NCBI RefSeq assembly: GCF_900106925.1
Contig: NZ_FNNZ01000001.1
Coordinates: 186,001 to 250,000 of the forward strand
DNA from: Thiocapsa roseopersicina
GTDB lineage: Bacteria > Pseudomonadota > Gammaproteobacteria > Chromatiales > Chromatiaceae
DNA length: 64,000 bases
Direction: 5' to 3'
The translations under genes and the position numbers were made by a program. This document shows, piece after piece, positions 17,033 to 25,419 of this stretch. The notes beneath the pieces are model-generated. The model made no database searches and had not been told where the DNA came from. It saw only the letters and a program-made list of their open reading frames with translations. The stretch's first letter is position 1. Every line of letters begins with the position of its first letter.

Positions 17033-17196
17033 AGCTCGCTCCCACGCTCCGCGTGGGAGTGTCGCCGGGACGCTCCGCGTCCCTGCCGCCATACCGACGC
17101 CCACCCCCGGCGCTGCGACCCGCACCGGCGCCCGACCGCACTGCCCCGCGACGCAGAGCGTCGCACCTACACTCCCACGCAGAGCGTGGGAGCGAG
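17033..17196. repeat. complete composite palindromic repeat, family 2
   Basis: This copy is symmetric: GCTCGCTCCCACGCTCCGCG then TGGGAG at the left, CTCCCACGCAGAGCGTGGGA then GCGAG at the right, with the inner GACGCTCCGCGTCC and GACGCAGAGCGTCG hairpins between them. Confidence 0.87.
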
Positions 17197-17213
17197 TTGA
17201 CAGGTGTCGGGGT

Positions 17214-17284
17214 AGGGTCGACTTCAGTCGCCCCGGGATGTCCTTGCCGAGATTTATGGGCGACTGAAGTCGCCCCACCTACAC
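17214..17284. repeat. family-1 palindrome pair
   Basis: GTCGACTTCAGTCGCCCC and GGGCGACTGAAGTCGCCCC are joined by the GGGATGTCCTTGCCGAGATT linker also found at 15134-15160 and 15181-15203. It ends about 30 nt before the sugar dehydrogenase start. Confidence 0.83.
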
Positions 17285-17312
17285 ACCTACATAGCCCCAG
17301 GCGCAAACCACG

Positions 17313-18710
<1,398 letters not shown>

Positions 18711-18815
18711 CGAACCGAGATACTCTCGTCTGTCCGTGCGCGCCGCTGCCTTGACGGCCGGCGGGGTCGAGCTCAACTCCACGATCCCCGTCGAATTTGG
18801 AAAGGGCCGATCGTG

Positions 18816-19619
18816 ATGACCAAGTAACTGCTGCTGGAATTCCAATCCACCGTCGATCCTTGGATGGCCGTACGCATCCAGACCTACCTCGGGCTGCTTT
18901 ACCAGGATCTCATTCGCGCCGAGACCCTGAGTGCAGCAGGACGTCTGCCGCCCGTTCTGCCCGTGGTGCTCTACAATGGTGGCACGCCTTGGCATTCTGC
19001 CGACACGCTGGAGCCGCTCATCGAGCCGGCGCCGCCGATGCTCGAGCGCTATCGCCCGCGACAGGCTTACCTGCTGCTCGACGAGCAGCGCATCGCCAAA
19101 GCCGGCCCCCTGCCCGAGCGCAACCTCTGTTCCGCACTGTTTCGGCTCGAGGCCAGTCGCGGCGCGGCCGAGGCGATGGGCATCGTGCACGCCTTGCTTG
19201 ACTGGCTCAAGGCGCCGGAACAGACCGGTCTGCGCCGTGACTTCGCGGTCTGGTTCGGTCGCGTCTTCCTGCCCAAGCGACTGCCCGGCGTGCAACTGCC
19301 ACCCCTTGGCGATCTCAGCGAGGTTAATCACATGCTGGCCGAGAATCTGGAAACCTGGACCGATCAGTGGAAACAAGAAGGCTTGGAACAAGGCTTGGAA
19401 CAAGGCTTGGAGCAAGGTCGCGAGGCGACCCGCCACATCCTGGTCCGTCAGGTGCGACGCCGTTTTGGTCCAACGATCGCCGAGCAGACACAACCGTTGC
19501 TTGCGCGCATCGTCGACCTCCGGATGTTGGAAGACCTCGGCGACCAACTGCTCATCAGCCCCGACGGGGCCGATTGGTTGAGGGCGGTGCAGAACATGAG
19601 TGCCGGCGACGGACACTAG
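18816..19619 (+). pseudogene. deleted copy of an Rpn-family nuclease/putative transposase
   Basis: The first three codons (ATG ACC AAG) match the start of the intact homologue at 24239, then TAA follows and the frame resumes at LLLEFQST, which corresponds to residue 84 or so of that homologue. The missing segment includes the upstream acidic active-site residue. From ATG 18864 (MAVRIQTYLGLLYQDLIR) to the end the frame is open and carries the EQGLEQGLEQG repeats and C-terminal region of the family. A truncated protein may still be made, but the nuclease core is incomplete. Confidence 0.82.
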
Positions 19620-19862
19620 GCCGAACGTCGGCGCAAGTCGTGCCTCCTATCGTCGGCACAACGGGCATGGAATTTTGCGGAAATCGCCTTAAGCGAATCC
19701 CGAGAGGGTGGCGGCAACCTGCAGCCGCGACCTTAAGGTGAATTCCGGGAATGCATCGACCAACAAGGGGCGACTTTGGTCGCCCGGTGTCGCTTTGCAG
19801 GCCCGGCCAGGATGCCGCACGACAGACGACCGGCTGCTCAAGAAAATCTGGAGGAGTCTTTC

Positions 19863-20120
19863 ATGTCGACGCGCGGATGGTACGAATACCATGTGATGGA
19901 CCGCGGCGACAAATCGCCGGACTTTGGCGATGCAGTTCTACAAATGGGGAGATGCGGTCCCCGAGCACGCGCTGAATGAATGGCACATGCTCAGCGACCA
20001 AATTAAGAACGCCGACGGTGTTCTGCCCGTGGTGTGGTTGGATGATCTACTGCGTCAACAGCTCGGCGAGCTGTATGCACGACTCCCGACGCACTTCTCC
20101 GTGGCGGCTTTCCTGTTTCG
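19863..20120 (+). pseudogene. frameshifted small gene of unknown function cut by a palindromic repeat
   Basis: ATG 19863 has a strong GGAGGAG ribosome site and encodes MSTRGWYEYHVMDRGDKSPDF; near 19922-19930 the sensible reading moves to another frame (MQFYKWGDAVPEHALNEW, then LPVVWLDDLLRQQLGELYARL). The second frame then runs into a family-2 repeat at 20120. This suggests one original protein of about 85 or more residues broken by a one-base indel and by repeat insertion. No family was recognised. Confidence 0.55.
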
Positions 20121-20296
20121 AGCTCGCTCCCACGCTCCGCGCCCCAACTCGCTCTCACGCTCCGCGTGGGAGTGTAGACCCGACGCTCTGCGTCGCGGGG
20201 CCCGGCGCGATCGTGCGCTGGCGGGGCGCCTTGACTTGGCGGCAGGGATGCGGAGCGTCCCGGCGACACTCCCACGCGGAGCGTGGGAGTGAGTCG
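20120..20296. repeat. composite palindromic repeat, family 2
   Basis: Outer hairpins CTCACGCTCCGCGTGGGAG and CTCCCACGCGGAGCGTGGGA flank inner GACGCTCTGCGTC-type arms. The left boundary replaces the expected end of the frameshifted gene. Confidence 0.82.
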
Positions 20297-20417
20297 GCAG
20301 CCAGCGGATGCGACGCCGGTTTTGTCCTCGAGGACCTGATCGGAGACGACGCGGGGTGAGCCCCGAAACCTCGGCGATTCGCATGCCGTAGGGTGTTGCT
20401 GCGCATGCCCGACCGGG

Positions 20418-20594
20418 ATGCCCCCTCTTCCCCGACCCCTCCCCCGCGAGGCGGGAGGGGAGAGGAGAGCGCGGCGTCCCTGCCGCCAGGTCGACGCGCA
20501 CCGCCGGCGGTACGTCCCGCGCCGGTGCCCGCTCGCGCCGTCCCGCGACGCAGAGCGTCGGGTCGACACTCCCACGCAGAGCGTGGGAGCGAGT
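20418..20594. repeat. family-3 palindrome followed by half of a family-2 composite
   Basis: 20418-20466 is a C-rich/G-rich palindrome (CCCCTCCCCCGCGAGGCGGG then AGGGG) like the one inside the dehydrogenase gene. It runs straight into GGCGTCCCTGCCGCC and ends with CTCCCACGCAGAGCGTGGGA GCGAG of family 2. The 984-bp stretch 20121-21104 is almost entirely such repeats. Confidence 0.8.
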
Positions 20595-20600
20595 GGGTCG

Positions 20601-20623
20601 CATACCGCGCCGGGCGCGGTTTA
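20601..20623. repeat. terminal part of a MITE-like element (B/C subfamily)
   Basis: CATACCGCGCCGGGCGCGGT followed by TTA matches the end of element B (2927-2949) except for one base. The opposite terminal repeat is missing. Confidence 0.65.
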
Positions 20624-20837
20624 CGTTGATGAACAAAGCCGCCGGCCGCGCTTTCGCGAGCGGCCAAATTGGCCAGCACCGCGAAAAGATCCGGCGCCGC
20701 AGCTGCGCGACATTCATCCCGGAGACACGACACCTCCGATGCCCTTGCCCCGCCGCGCTCAACCCGCTAACCTACTTCCGCTGTACAACGCCTGAACAAA
20801 TCACCTCCGCGCCCATACCCCGAAAACGACAGGGTAG

Positions 20838-20848
20838 GGCGGTAGCGT
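20838..20848 (+). promoter_or_regulatory. ops element (RfaH recruitment site)
   Basis: GGCGGTAGCGT is an exact match to the 11-base ops core that pauses RNA polymerase and recruits RfaH in E. coli. It is on the coding strand, 257 nt before the EPS-type MarR gene and upstream of the wzm/wzt exporter, and it follows AGGGTAGG much as in JUMPStart sequences. An rfaH gene lies 5.7 kb upstream. Confidence 0.75.
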
Positions 20849-20997
20849 TTCCGAAGCGCCGCAGCAAGCCCGACCCAGGCCACCAGGCAAGACCCTCGCC
20901 GGTGCGGCTCTGGCTCCCACGTTCCGAGACTGGGCAATCGCTCCCACGCCCTGGGGCACTCGCAGGTGCGGCACTCGCTCCCAAGCTCCTCATCGCG

Positions 20998-21060
20998 GCA
21001 CTCGCTCCCACGCTCCGCGTGGGAGTGTCGCCCCGACGCTCCGCGTCACGAACCCGACCC
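20998..21060. repeat. left part of a family-2 composite repeat
   Basis: CTCGCTCCCACGCTCCGCGT then GGGAG, followed by CCGACGCTCCGCGTCAC. Decayed relatives of the same motif precede it at 20900-20997. Confidence 0.78.
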
Positions 21061-21104
21061 CCGACGCCAACGGTCACCCCCGGCACCCCGCGACGCACAC
21101 AGCC

Positions 21105-21446
21105 ATGACCGACGACCTCCACTACCGCGTCCTCAAGCACCTCCAGGCGCACCCCGACGCCACCCAGCGCGACCTGGCGAAGGCCCTCGGCATCAGCCTG
21201 GGCAGCACCAATTTCTGCGTGCGCGCCGTGATCGATCAAGGGTGGGTGAAGGTCCAGAACTTCCGCAGGAGCGACAACAAGCTCGCCTACGCCTACCTGC
21301 TGACCCCGCAGGGCATCGAGGCCAAGGCCCGTATCACCGCGCGCTTCCTGCAGCGCAAACGCGACGAGTACGAAGCCCTCAAGGCCGAGATCGCGCAACT
21401 GACCGCGGAAGCAGAGTCCCAATGTCAAAGGGATGACCGCACCTGA
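21105..21446 (+). CDS. MarR-family EPS-associated transcriptional regulator
   Basis: The 113-residue protein has an N-terminal winged HTH (YRVLKHLQAHPDATQRDLAKALGISLGSTNF) and a C-terminal helix ending in a coiled segment (LQRKRDEYEALKAEIAQLTAE). This architecture matches the small MarR-like regulators found next to exopolysaccharide loci in gammaproteobacteria and betaproteobacteria. It is first after the ops site and precedes the exporter genes, so control of this locus is the natural inference; operator sites cannot be named. Confidence 0.85.
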   Translation: MTDDLHYRVLKHLQAHPDATQRDLAKALGISLGSTNFCVRAVIDQGWVKVQNFRRSDNKLAYAYLLTPQGIEAKARITARFLQRKRDEYEALKAEIAQLTAEAESQCQRDDRT

Positions 21447-21600
21447 TGCCCGACCCACAGCGCCGTTGCCGTCGTCCACTCACACGGGATTGCCCCAACC
21501 CGACCGGCGACGACCGACGCAACCGCCGCCATGCCCAACACACCCTCGGTCGGACCTCGGCCCACCATGACGGCAAAGGTCACACAGGAGACATGCTCGC

Positions 21601-22575
21601 GTGAAAAAGGCCCTGATCTGCGGCATCTCCGGTCAAGACGGCGCTTACCTGGCTCAACTCCTTCTGGAGAAGGGGTATCAGGTCACCGGCACCTCCCGGG
21701 ATGCCCAGATCACACCCTTCACGAACCTCCGGCGCCTCGGCATCCTCGACCGCGTGAGCCTCGCCTCCATGGTCCTCACGGATTTTCGCAGCGTCCTGCA
21801 GACCCTGGCCAAGGCGCAGCCCGACGAGATCTATAACCTCGCCGGCCAAAGCTCCGTCGGGCTGTCTTTCGATCAACCCGTCGAGACCCTGGAGAGCATC
21901 GCCACCGGCACCCTCAACCTGCTGGAGGCGATCCGTTTCCTCGGCTGGCGCACGCGTCTCTACAACGCGGGATCCAGCGAGTGCTTCGGCGATACCGGCG
22001 GACAACCTGCCGATGAAGAGACGGCCTTCCACCCCCGCAGCCCCTACGCCGTCGCGAAAGCGACCGCGCACTGGCTTGTCGCAAACTACCGCGACGCCTA
22101 CGGCCTCTTTGCCTGCACCGGCATCCTCTTCAACCACGAATCGCCCCTGCGCCCGGAACGCTTCGTCACCCGCAAGATCGTCGCGGCCGCTCGCCGCATC
22201 GCTCGGGGCAGTCCGGAGAGACTGCGTCTCGGCAATCTGGCGATCCACCGCGACTGGGGTTGGGCGCCAGAGTACGTCGATGCGATGTGGCGCATGCTCC
22301 AACATGATCAGCCCGAGGACCTCGTCATCGCCACCGGCACCACCCACTCGTTGGAACAGTTCGTCGCCGCAGCCTTCGAGACATACGGCCTCGATTGGAC
22401 GAGCCACGTCGAACCGGACTCGACGCTCCTGCGTCCATCCGACATCGCCTTCAACGCAGGCAACCCGGCGAAGGCCAGGCGCCTGCTGAACTGGCACGCC
22501 ATCCACCAGATGCCCGACGTCGTCCGCCTGATGGCGGATGCCGAGCCCCAGACCGTCGCATCCCGCGATGTCTGA
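21601..22575 (+). CDS. GDP-mannose 4,6-dehydratase-like NAD-dependent epimerase/dehydratase
   Basis: A 324-residue extended SDR paralogous to gmd at 11832. It has [13 protein letters not shown] at the N-terminus, AGQSSVGLSFDQP, AGSSECFGD, YxxxK in SPYAVAKATAHW and GNLAIHRDWGWAPEYV. It could be another GDP-mannose dehydratase or a GDP-6-deoxy-4-ketohexose reductase (RMD-like); the retained Ser-Glu of the dehydratase site favours dehydration. The start is GTG 21601, with AGGAG rather far upstream. It overlaps wzm by 8 nt. Confidence 0.85.
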   Translation: MKKALICGISGQDGAYLAQLLLEKGYQVTGTSRDAQITPFTNLRRLGILDRVSLASMVLTDFRSVLQTLAKAQPDEIYNLAGQSSVGLSFDQPVETLESIATGTLNLLEAIRFLGWRTRLYNAGSSECFGDTGGQPADEETAFHPRSPYAVAKATAHWLVANYRDAYGLFACTGILFNHESPLRPERFVTRKIVAAARRIARGSPERLRLGNLAIHRDWGWAPEYVDAMWRMLQHDQPEDLVIATGTTHSLEQFVAAAFETYGLDWTSHVEPDSTLLRPSDIAFNAGNPAKARRLLNWHAIHQMPDVVRLMADAEPQTVASRDV

Positions 22576-23488
22576 ACCCTCGCCTGTCCCGCGTCACCCT
22601 GAACCCGAATCGCCCATGCACCCCGTCACTAGTAACACCGCACCGGAACGAGACCGCTGGGATCTCGTGATCGAGCCCCACGGCCATGTCCTCGATCTGA
22701 AGCTCCGGGAGCTCTGGCAGTACCGCGATTTGATTGCCCTGTTCGTCCGCCGCGACTTCGTCGCCCAATACAAACAGACCATCCTCGGCCCCGCCTGGCA
22801 TCTGATTCAGCCGTTGCTCACCACCATCACCTTCACCATCATTTTCGGCAAGATCGCCAAGATCCCGACTGACGGCGTACCGCCCTTTCTCTTCTTCATG
22901 GCCGGCACCGTCCTTTGGACCTATTTCTCCGGCGTGCTCACCGGCACCTCGGGCACCTTCACCAGCAACGCCGGCATCTTCGGCAAGGTCTACTTCCCGC
23001 GCCTCGCCGTGCCGGTTGCCGGTCTGCTGTCGAAATTGATCGCCTTCGGCATACAATTTCTCTTCTTCCTCTGCTTCTTGGCCTTTTTCATGTGGCGAGG
23101 TGCGGATGTTGCCCCGAACGCCTGGGCACTCTTGACCCCCCTGCTGCTGCTCATGATGGCCGCACTGGGCCTCGGGCTCGGTGTCATCGTCTCATCGCTC
23201 ACGACCCGCTACCGCGACCTCACGGTGGTTGTCGGCTTCGGCGTACAGTTGCTCATGTACGCGACCCCGGTCATTTATCCGCTGTCGGTCCTGCCCGAGC
23301 CTTACCGAACCTGGATGCTGCTCAATCCCATGGCGCCCATCATGGAGATCTTCCGCCACGCCTATCTGGGGGCGGGTGATGTAAGCGTCGGTCTGCTGCT
23401 CTATGCCGCCGCGTTGATCGGCCTGATCCTTGTCGTCGGTATCCTGCTTTTTAACCGTGTTGAACGTACGTTCATGGATACGGTTTAA
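22568..23488 (+). CDS. wzm: ABC-2 type polysaccharide exporter, permease subunit
   Basis: A 306-residue integral membrane protein of the Wzm/KpsM family. The cytoplasmic N-terminus includes ELWQYRDLIALFVRRDFVAQ and YKQTILGPAWHLIQPLL, followed by six hydrophobic helices, FFGKVYFPRLAVPV-like loop (NAGIFGKVYFPRLAVP) and YRDLTVVVGFGVQLLMYATPV. With Wzt it exports lipid-linked polysaccharide across the inner membrane. Start 22568 overlaps the previous gene; 22538 and 22617 are alternatives. wzt, normally adjacent, is displaced 1.9 kb by an inserted segment. Confidence 0.92.
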   Translation: MSEPSPVPRHPEPESPMHPVTSNTAPERDRWDLVIEPHGHVLDLKLRELWQYRDLIALFVRRDFVAQYKQTILGPAWHLIQPLLTTITFTIIFGKIAKIPTDGVPPFLFFMAGTVLWTYFSGVLTGTSGTFTSNAGIFGKVYFPRLAVPVAGLLSKLIAFGIQFLFFLCFLAFFMWRGADVAPNAWALLTPLLLLMMAALGLGLGVIVSSLTTRYRDLTVVVGFGVQLLMYATPVIYPLSVLPEPYRTWMLLNPMAPIMEIFRHAYLGAGDVSVGLLLYAAALIGLILVVGILLFNRVERTFMDTV

Positions 23489-23492
23489 GAAG

Positions 23493-23726
23493 AAGGTCAA
23501 AGGTCAAAGGTCAAAGGTCAAAGGTCAAAGGTCAAAGGTCAAAGGTCAAAGGTGAAGGGTGAAGGGTGAAGGGTGAAGGGTGAAGGGTGAAGGGTGAAGG
23601 GCGGAAAGGCGGAAAGGCGGAAAGGCGGAAGGCGGAAGGCGGAAGGCGGAAGGCGGAAGGCGGAAGGCGGAAGGCGGAAGGCGGAAGGCGGAAGGCGGAA
23701 GGCGGAAGGTGAAAGGTGAAAGGGTA
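23493..23726. repeat. heptanucleotide tandem array (AAGGTCA / AGGGTGA / GGCGGAA)
   Basis: Roughly 33 units of 7 bp, with a few 8-bp units. They fall in blocks: AAGGTCA at the left, AGGGTGA next, then a long run of GGCGGAA, and AGGTGAA at the end just before the ATG of the four-helix-bundle gene. One strand is entirely purine-rich. Reverse-orientation arrays of related units lie at 24101 and 25331. Confidence 0.93.
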
Positions 23727-23730
23727 GGGG

Positions 23731-24087
23731 ATGGCGGAGGCATTTGAGGATCTGGAGGTGTGGAAGCGTGGGGCGCGGCTGTCGGCGGATATCTACCGCG
23801 GCCTGCGGGACCTCAAGGACTGGGGTTTCCGGGATCAGATCACCCGCTCAGGGCTTTCGATTCCATCCAACATCGCGGAAGGCTACGAGCGTGAATCCAA
23901 CCGAGACTGCATCAACTTCCTCTCCTACGCCAAAGGCAGCGCCGGCGAGCTACGAACCCAAATCTACATCGGAATGGACATCGGCTACATCGATCGACAA
24001 ACCGGCAAGCACTGGCTCAACGAAGCCCAACAAATCAGCAAAATGCTAGCCGCCCTAATCAAAGCAAGAAGATCCTTCACCCCCTAA
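23731..24087 (+). CDS. four-helix-bundle protein (23S rRNA intervening-sequence protein family)
   Basis: A 118-residue protein with the S23/IVP signature: FEDLEVWKRGARLSADIY at the N-terminus, LKDWGFRDQITRSGLSIPSNIAEG, and a C-terminal helical half (YAKGSAGELRTQIYIGMDIGY). The family forms a pentameric four-helix bundle; members are encoded inside rRNA intervening sequences or as stray genes, and resemble the Avd accessory protein of diversity-generating retroelements. Neither rRNA nor a reverse transcriptase is present here. It is enclosed by inverted heptamer arrays, suggesting it travels with them. Confidence 0.9.
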   Translation: MAEAFEDLEVWKRGARLSADIYRGLRDLKDWGFRDQITRSGLSIPSNIAEGYERESNRDCINFLSYAKGSAGELRTQIYIGMDIGYIDRQTGKHWLNEAQQISKMLAALIKARRSFTP

Positions 24088-24100
24088 CCCGCCAACATTA

Positions 24101-24188
24101 ACCTTTGACCTTTAACCTTTGACCTTTGACCTTTGACCTTTGACCTTTGACCTTTGACCTTTGACCTTTGACCTTTGACCTTTGACCT
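24101..24188. repeat. heptanucleotide tandem array (TTTGACC)
   Basis: About twelve units of TTTGACC, one of them TTTAACC. This is the reverse complement of the AAGGTCA block at 23493, so the four-helix-bundle gene has inverted arrays on both sides. Confidence 0.93.
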
Positions 24189-24238
24189 CCCTGCGCAAGC
24201 TTCTCCCGAGCCCCTGAGTCGCCCACCACTGCACCCCC

Positions 24239-25261
24239 ATGACCAAGCGCAAACCACGCCCTCGCCCGGTGCGCGATCCCGCCCACGATGGCGGCTACAA
24301 ACTGCTGTACTCCCACGTCGCCATGGTCCGCGACTTGTTGCATGGCTGTGTGCCCGGCGACTGGATCGACCAGTTGGACTTGAAGACCCTGGAGAAATGC
24401 AGCGGCAGCTACGTCAGCGACGATCTGCGCGACCGCGCCGACGACCTCGTCTGGCGGGTGCGTTGGGGGCGTGACTGGCTCTACATCTACCTGCTGCTCG
24501 AATTTCAATCCAGCATCGACGCCTGGATGGCGGTGCGCATCCAGACCTACGTCGGACTCCTCTACCAGGACCTCATCCGTGCCGAACAGCTCGGCGCGAC
24601 GGGTCAATTGCCCCCGGTGCTGCCGATCGTCCTCTACAATGGTCTGAAACCCTGGAACGCCGCCCGCGAGGTCGGCGAGCTGATCGCCCCGGCGCCGCCC
24701 TTCGTGCGGGAGTATCGCCCCCGACAGGGCTACTATCTGATCGACGAGATCCGCCTCGCCGAGCAAGGCGCATTGCCGGAGCGCAATCTGAGTGCCGCGC
24801 TGTTTCGGCTTGAAGCCAGCCGCTCGCCGGCGGACGTGTTGGGTATCCTGCAGGCCCTCGTCGACTGGTTGCAGGCCCCCGAGCAGACCAGCCTGCGCCG
24901 CGCCTTCACGGTCTGGTTCAGCCGTGTATTCCTGCCGCGGCGACTCCCTGGGGTGCAGATCGATTCCATGAACGATTTACACGAGGTACGCAGCATGTTA
25001 GCTGAACGCATCGAGAGTTGGACCGATCAATGGAAGCGTGAAGGATTGGAGCAGGGCCTAGAACAAGGCCATGCGCAAGGCCGCCAAGCCGAAGCCCAGC
25101 GCCTGGTGCTACGCCAACTGCAGCGCCGCCTTGGCCCCCTGACCCCCAGCCAACAGACGCGCATCGCCGCCCTTACCCTCGACACCCTGGAAGCCCTCGG
25201 CGAAGACCTTCTGGAATTCACCGCCGCGCCGGACCTGGACGCCTGGCTCGCCGCCCGATGA
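24239..25261 (+). CDS. Rpn-family recombination-promoting nuclease/putative transposase
   Basis: The 340-residue protein has the full Rpn (YhgA-like, PD-(D/E)XK) layout: HDGGYKLLYSHVAMVRDLL, RADDLVWRVRW and the active-site strand YIYLLLEFQSSID, then MAVRIQTYVGLLYQDLIR. A charged region with EGLEQGLEQGHAQG repeats precedes a C-terminal tail. Rpn proteins are DNA endonucleases that stimulate RecA-independent recombination. It lies between wzm and wzt, is unrelated to export, and a deleted copy is at 18816. Confidence 0.87.
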   Translation: MTKRKPRPRPVRDPAHDGGYKLLYSHVAMVRDLLHGCVPGDWIDQLDLKTLEKCSGSYVSDDLRDRADDLVWRVRWGRDWLYIYLLLEFQSSIDAWMAVRIQTYVGLLYQDLIRAEQLGATGQLPPVLPIVLYNGLKPWNAAREVGELIAPAPPFVREYRPRQGYYLIDEIRLAEQGALPERNLSAALFRLEASRSPADVLGILQALVDWLQAPEQTSLRRAFTVWFSRVFLPRRLPGVQIDSMNDLHEVRSMLAERIESWTDQWKREGLEQGLEQGHAQGRQAEAQRLVLRQLQRRLGPLTPSQQTRIAALTLDTLEALGEDLLEFTAAPDLDAWLAAR

Positions 25262-25330
25262 CCGCCCGCGGGCCCGGTCGCCGTTGGCCCAGGCCCACCC
25301 CCGCGAGATAGCCAAAGCCCTCATCCGGCA

Positions 25331-25412
25331 TCACCTTTCACCCTTCACCCTTCACCCTTCACCCTTCACCCTTCACCTTTCACCTTTCACCTTTCACCTT
25401 TCACCTTTCACC
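25331..25412. repeat. heptanucleotide tandem array (TTCACCC / TTTCACC)
   Basis: About five TTCACCC units followed by five or so TTTCACC units. They are complementary to the AGGGTGA and AGGTGAA blocks of the first array. The array ends eight nt before the wzt start codon and leaves it without a normal ribosome site. Confidence 0.92.
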
Positions 25413-25419
25413 TTATTCC

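Noticed and set aside
20003-20762. Several long minus- and plus-strand frames with RSAWE, SHAPRGS and DALRRG strings
   Set aside because: They are translations of the family-2 palindromic repeats, without start signals or conserved family features.
23546-23743. Minus-strand frame rich in repeated SAFRLPP
   Set aside because: It is only the translation of the heptanucleotide array.
23731-24087. Diversity-generating retroelement (Avd-like protein)
   Set aside because: The four-helix-bundle family is shared with Avd, but there is no reverse transcriptase and no template/variable repeat pair near it.
23493-25412. CRISPR array
   Set aside because: The repeats are contiguous 7-bp units without spacers, and no cas genes are present.
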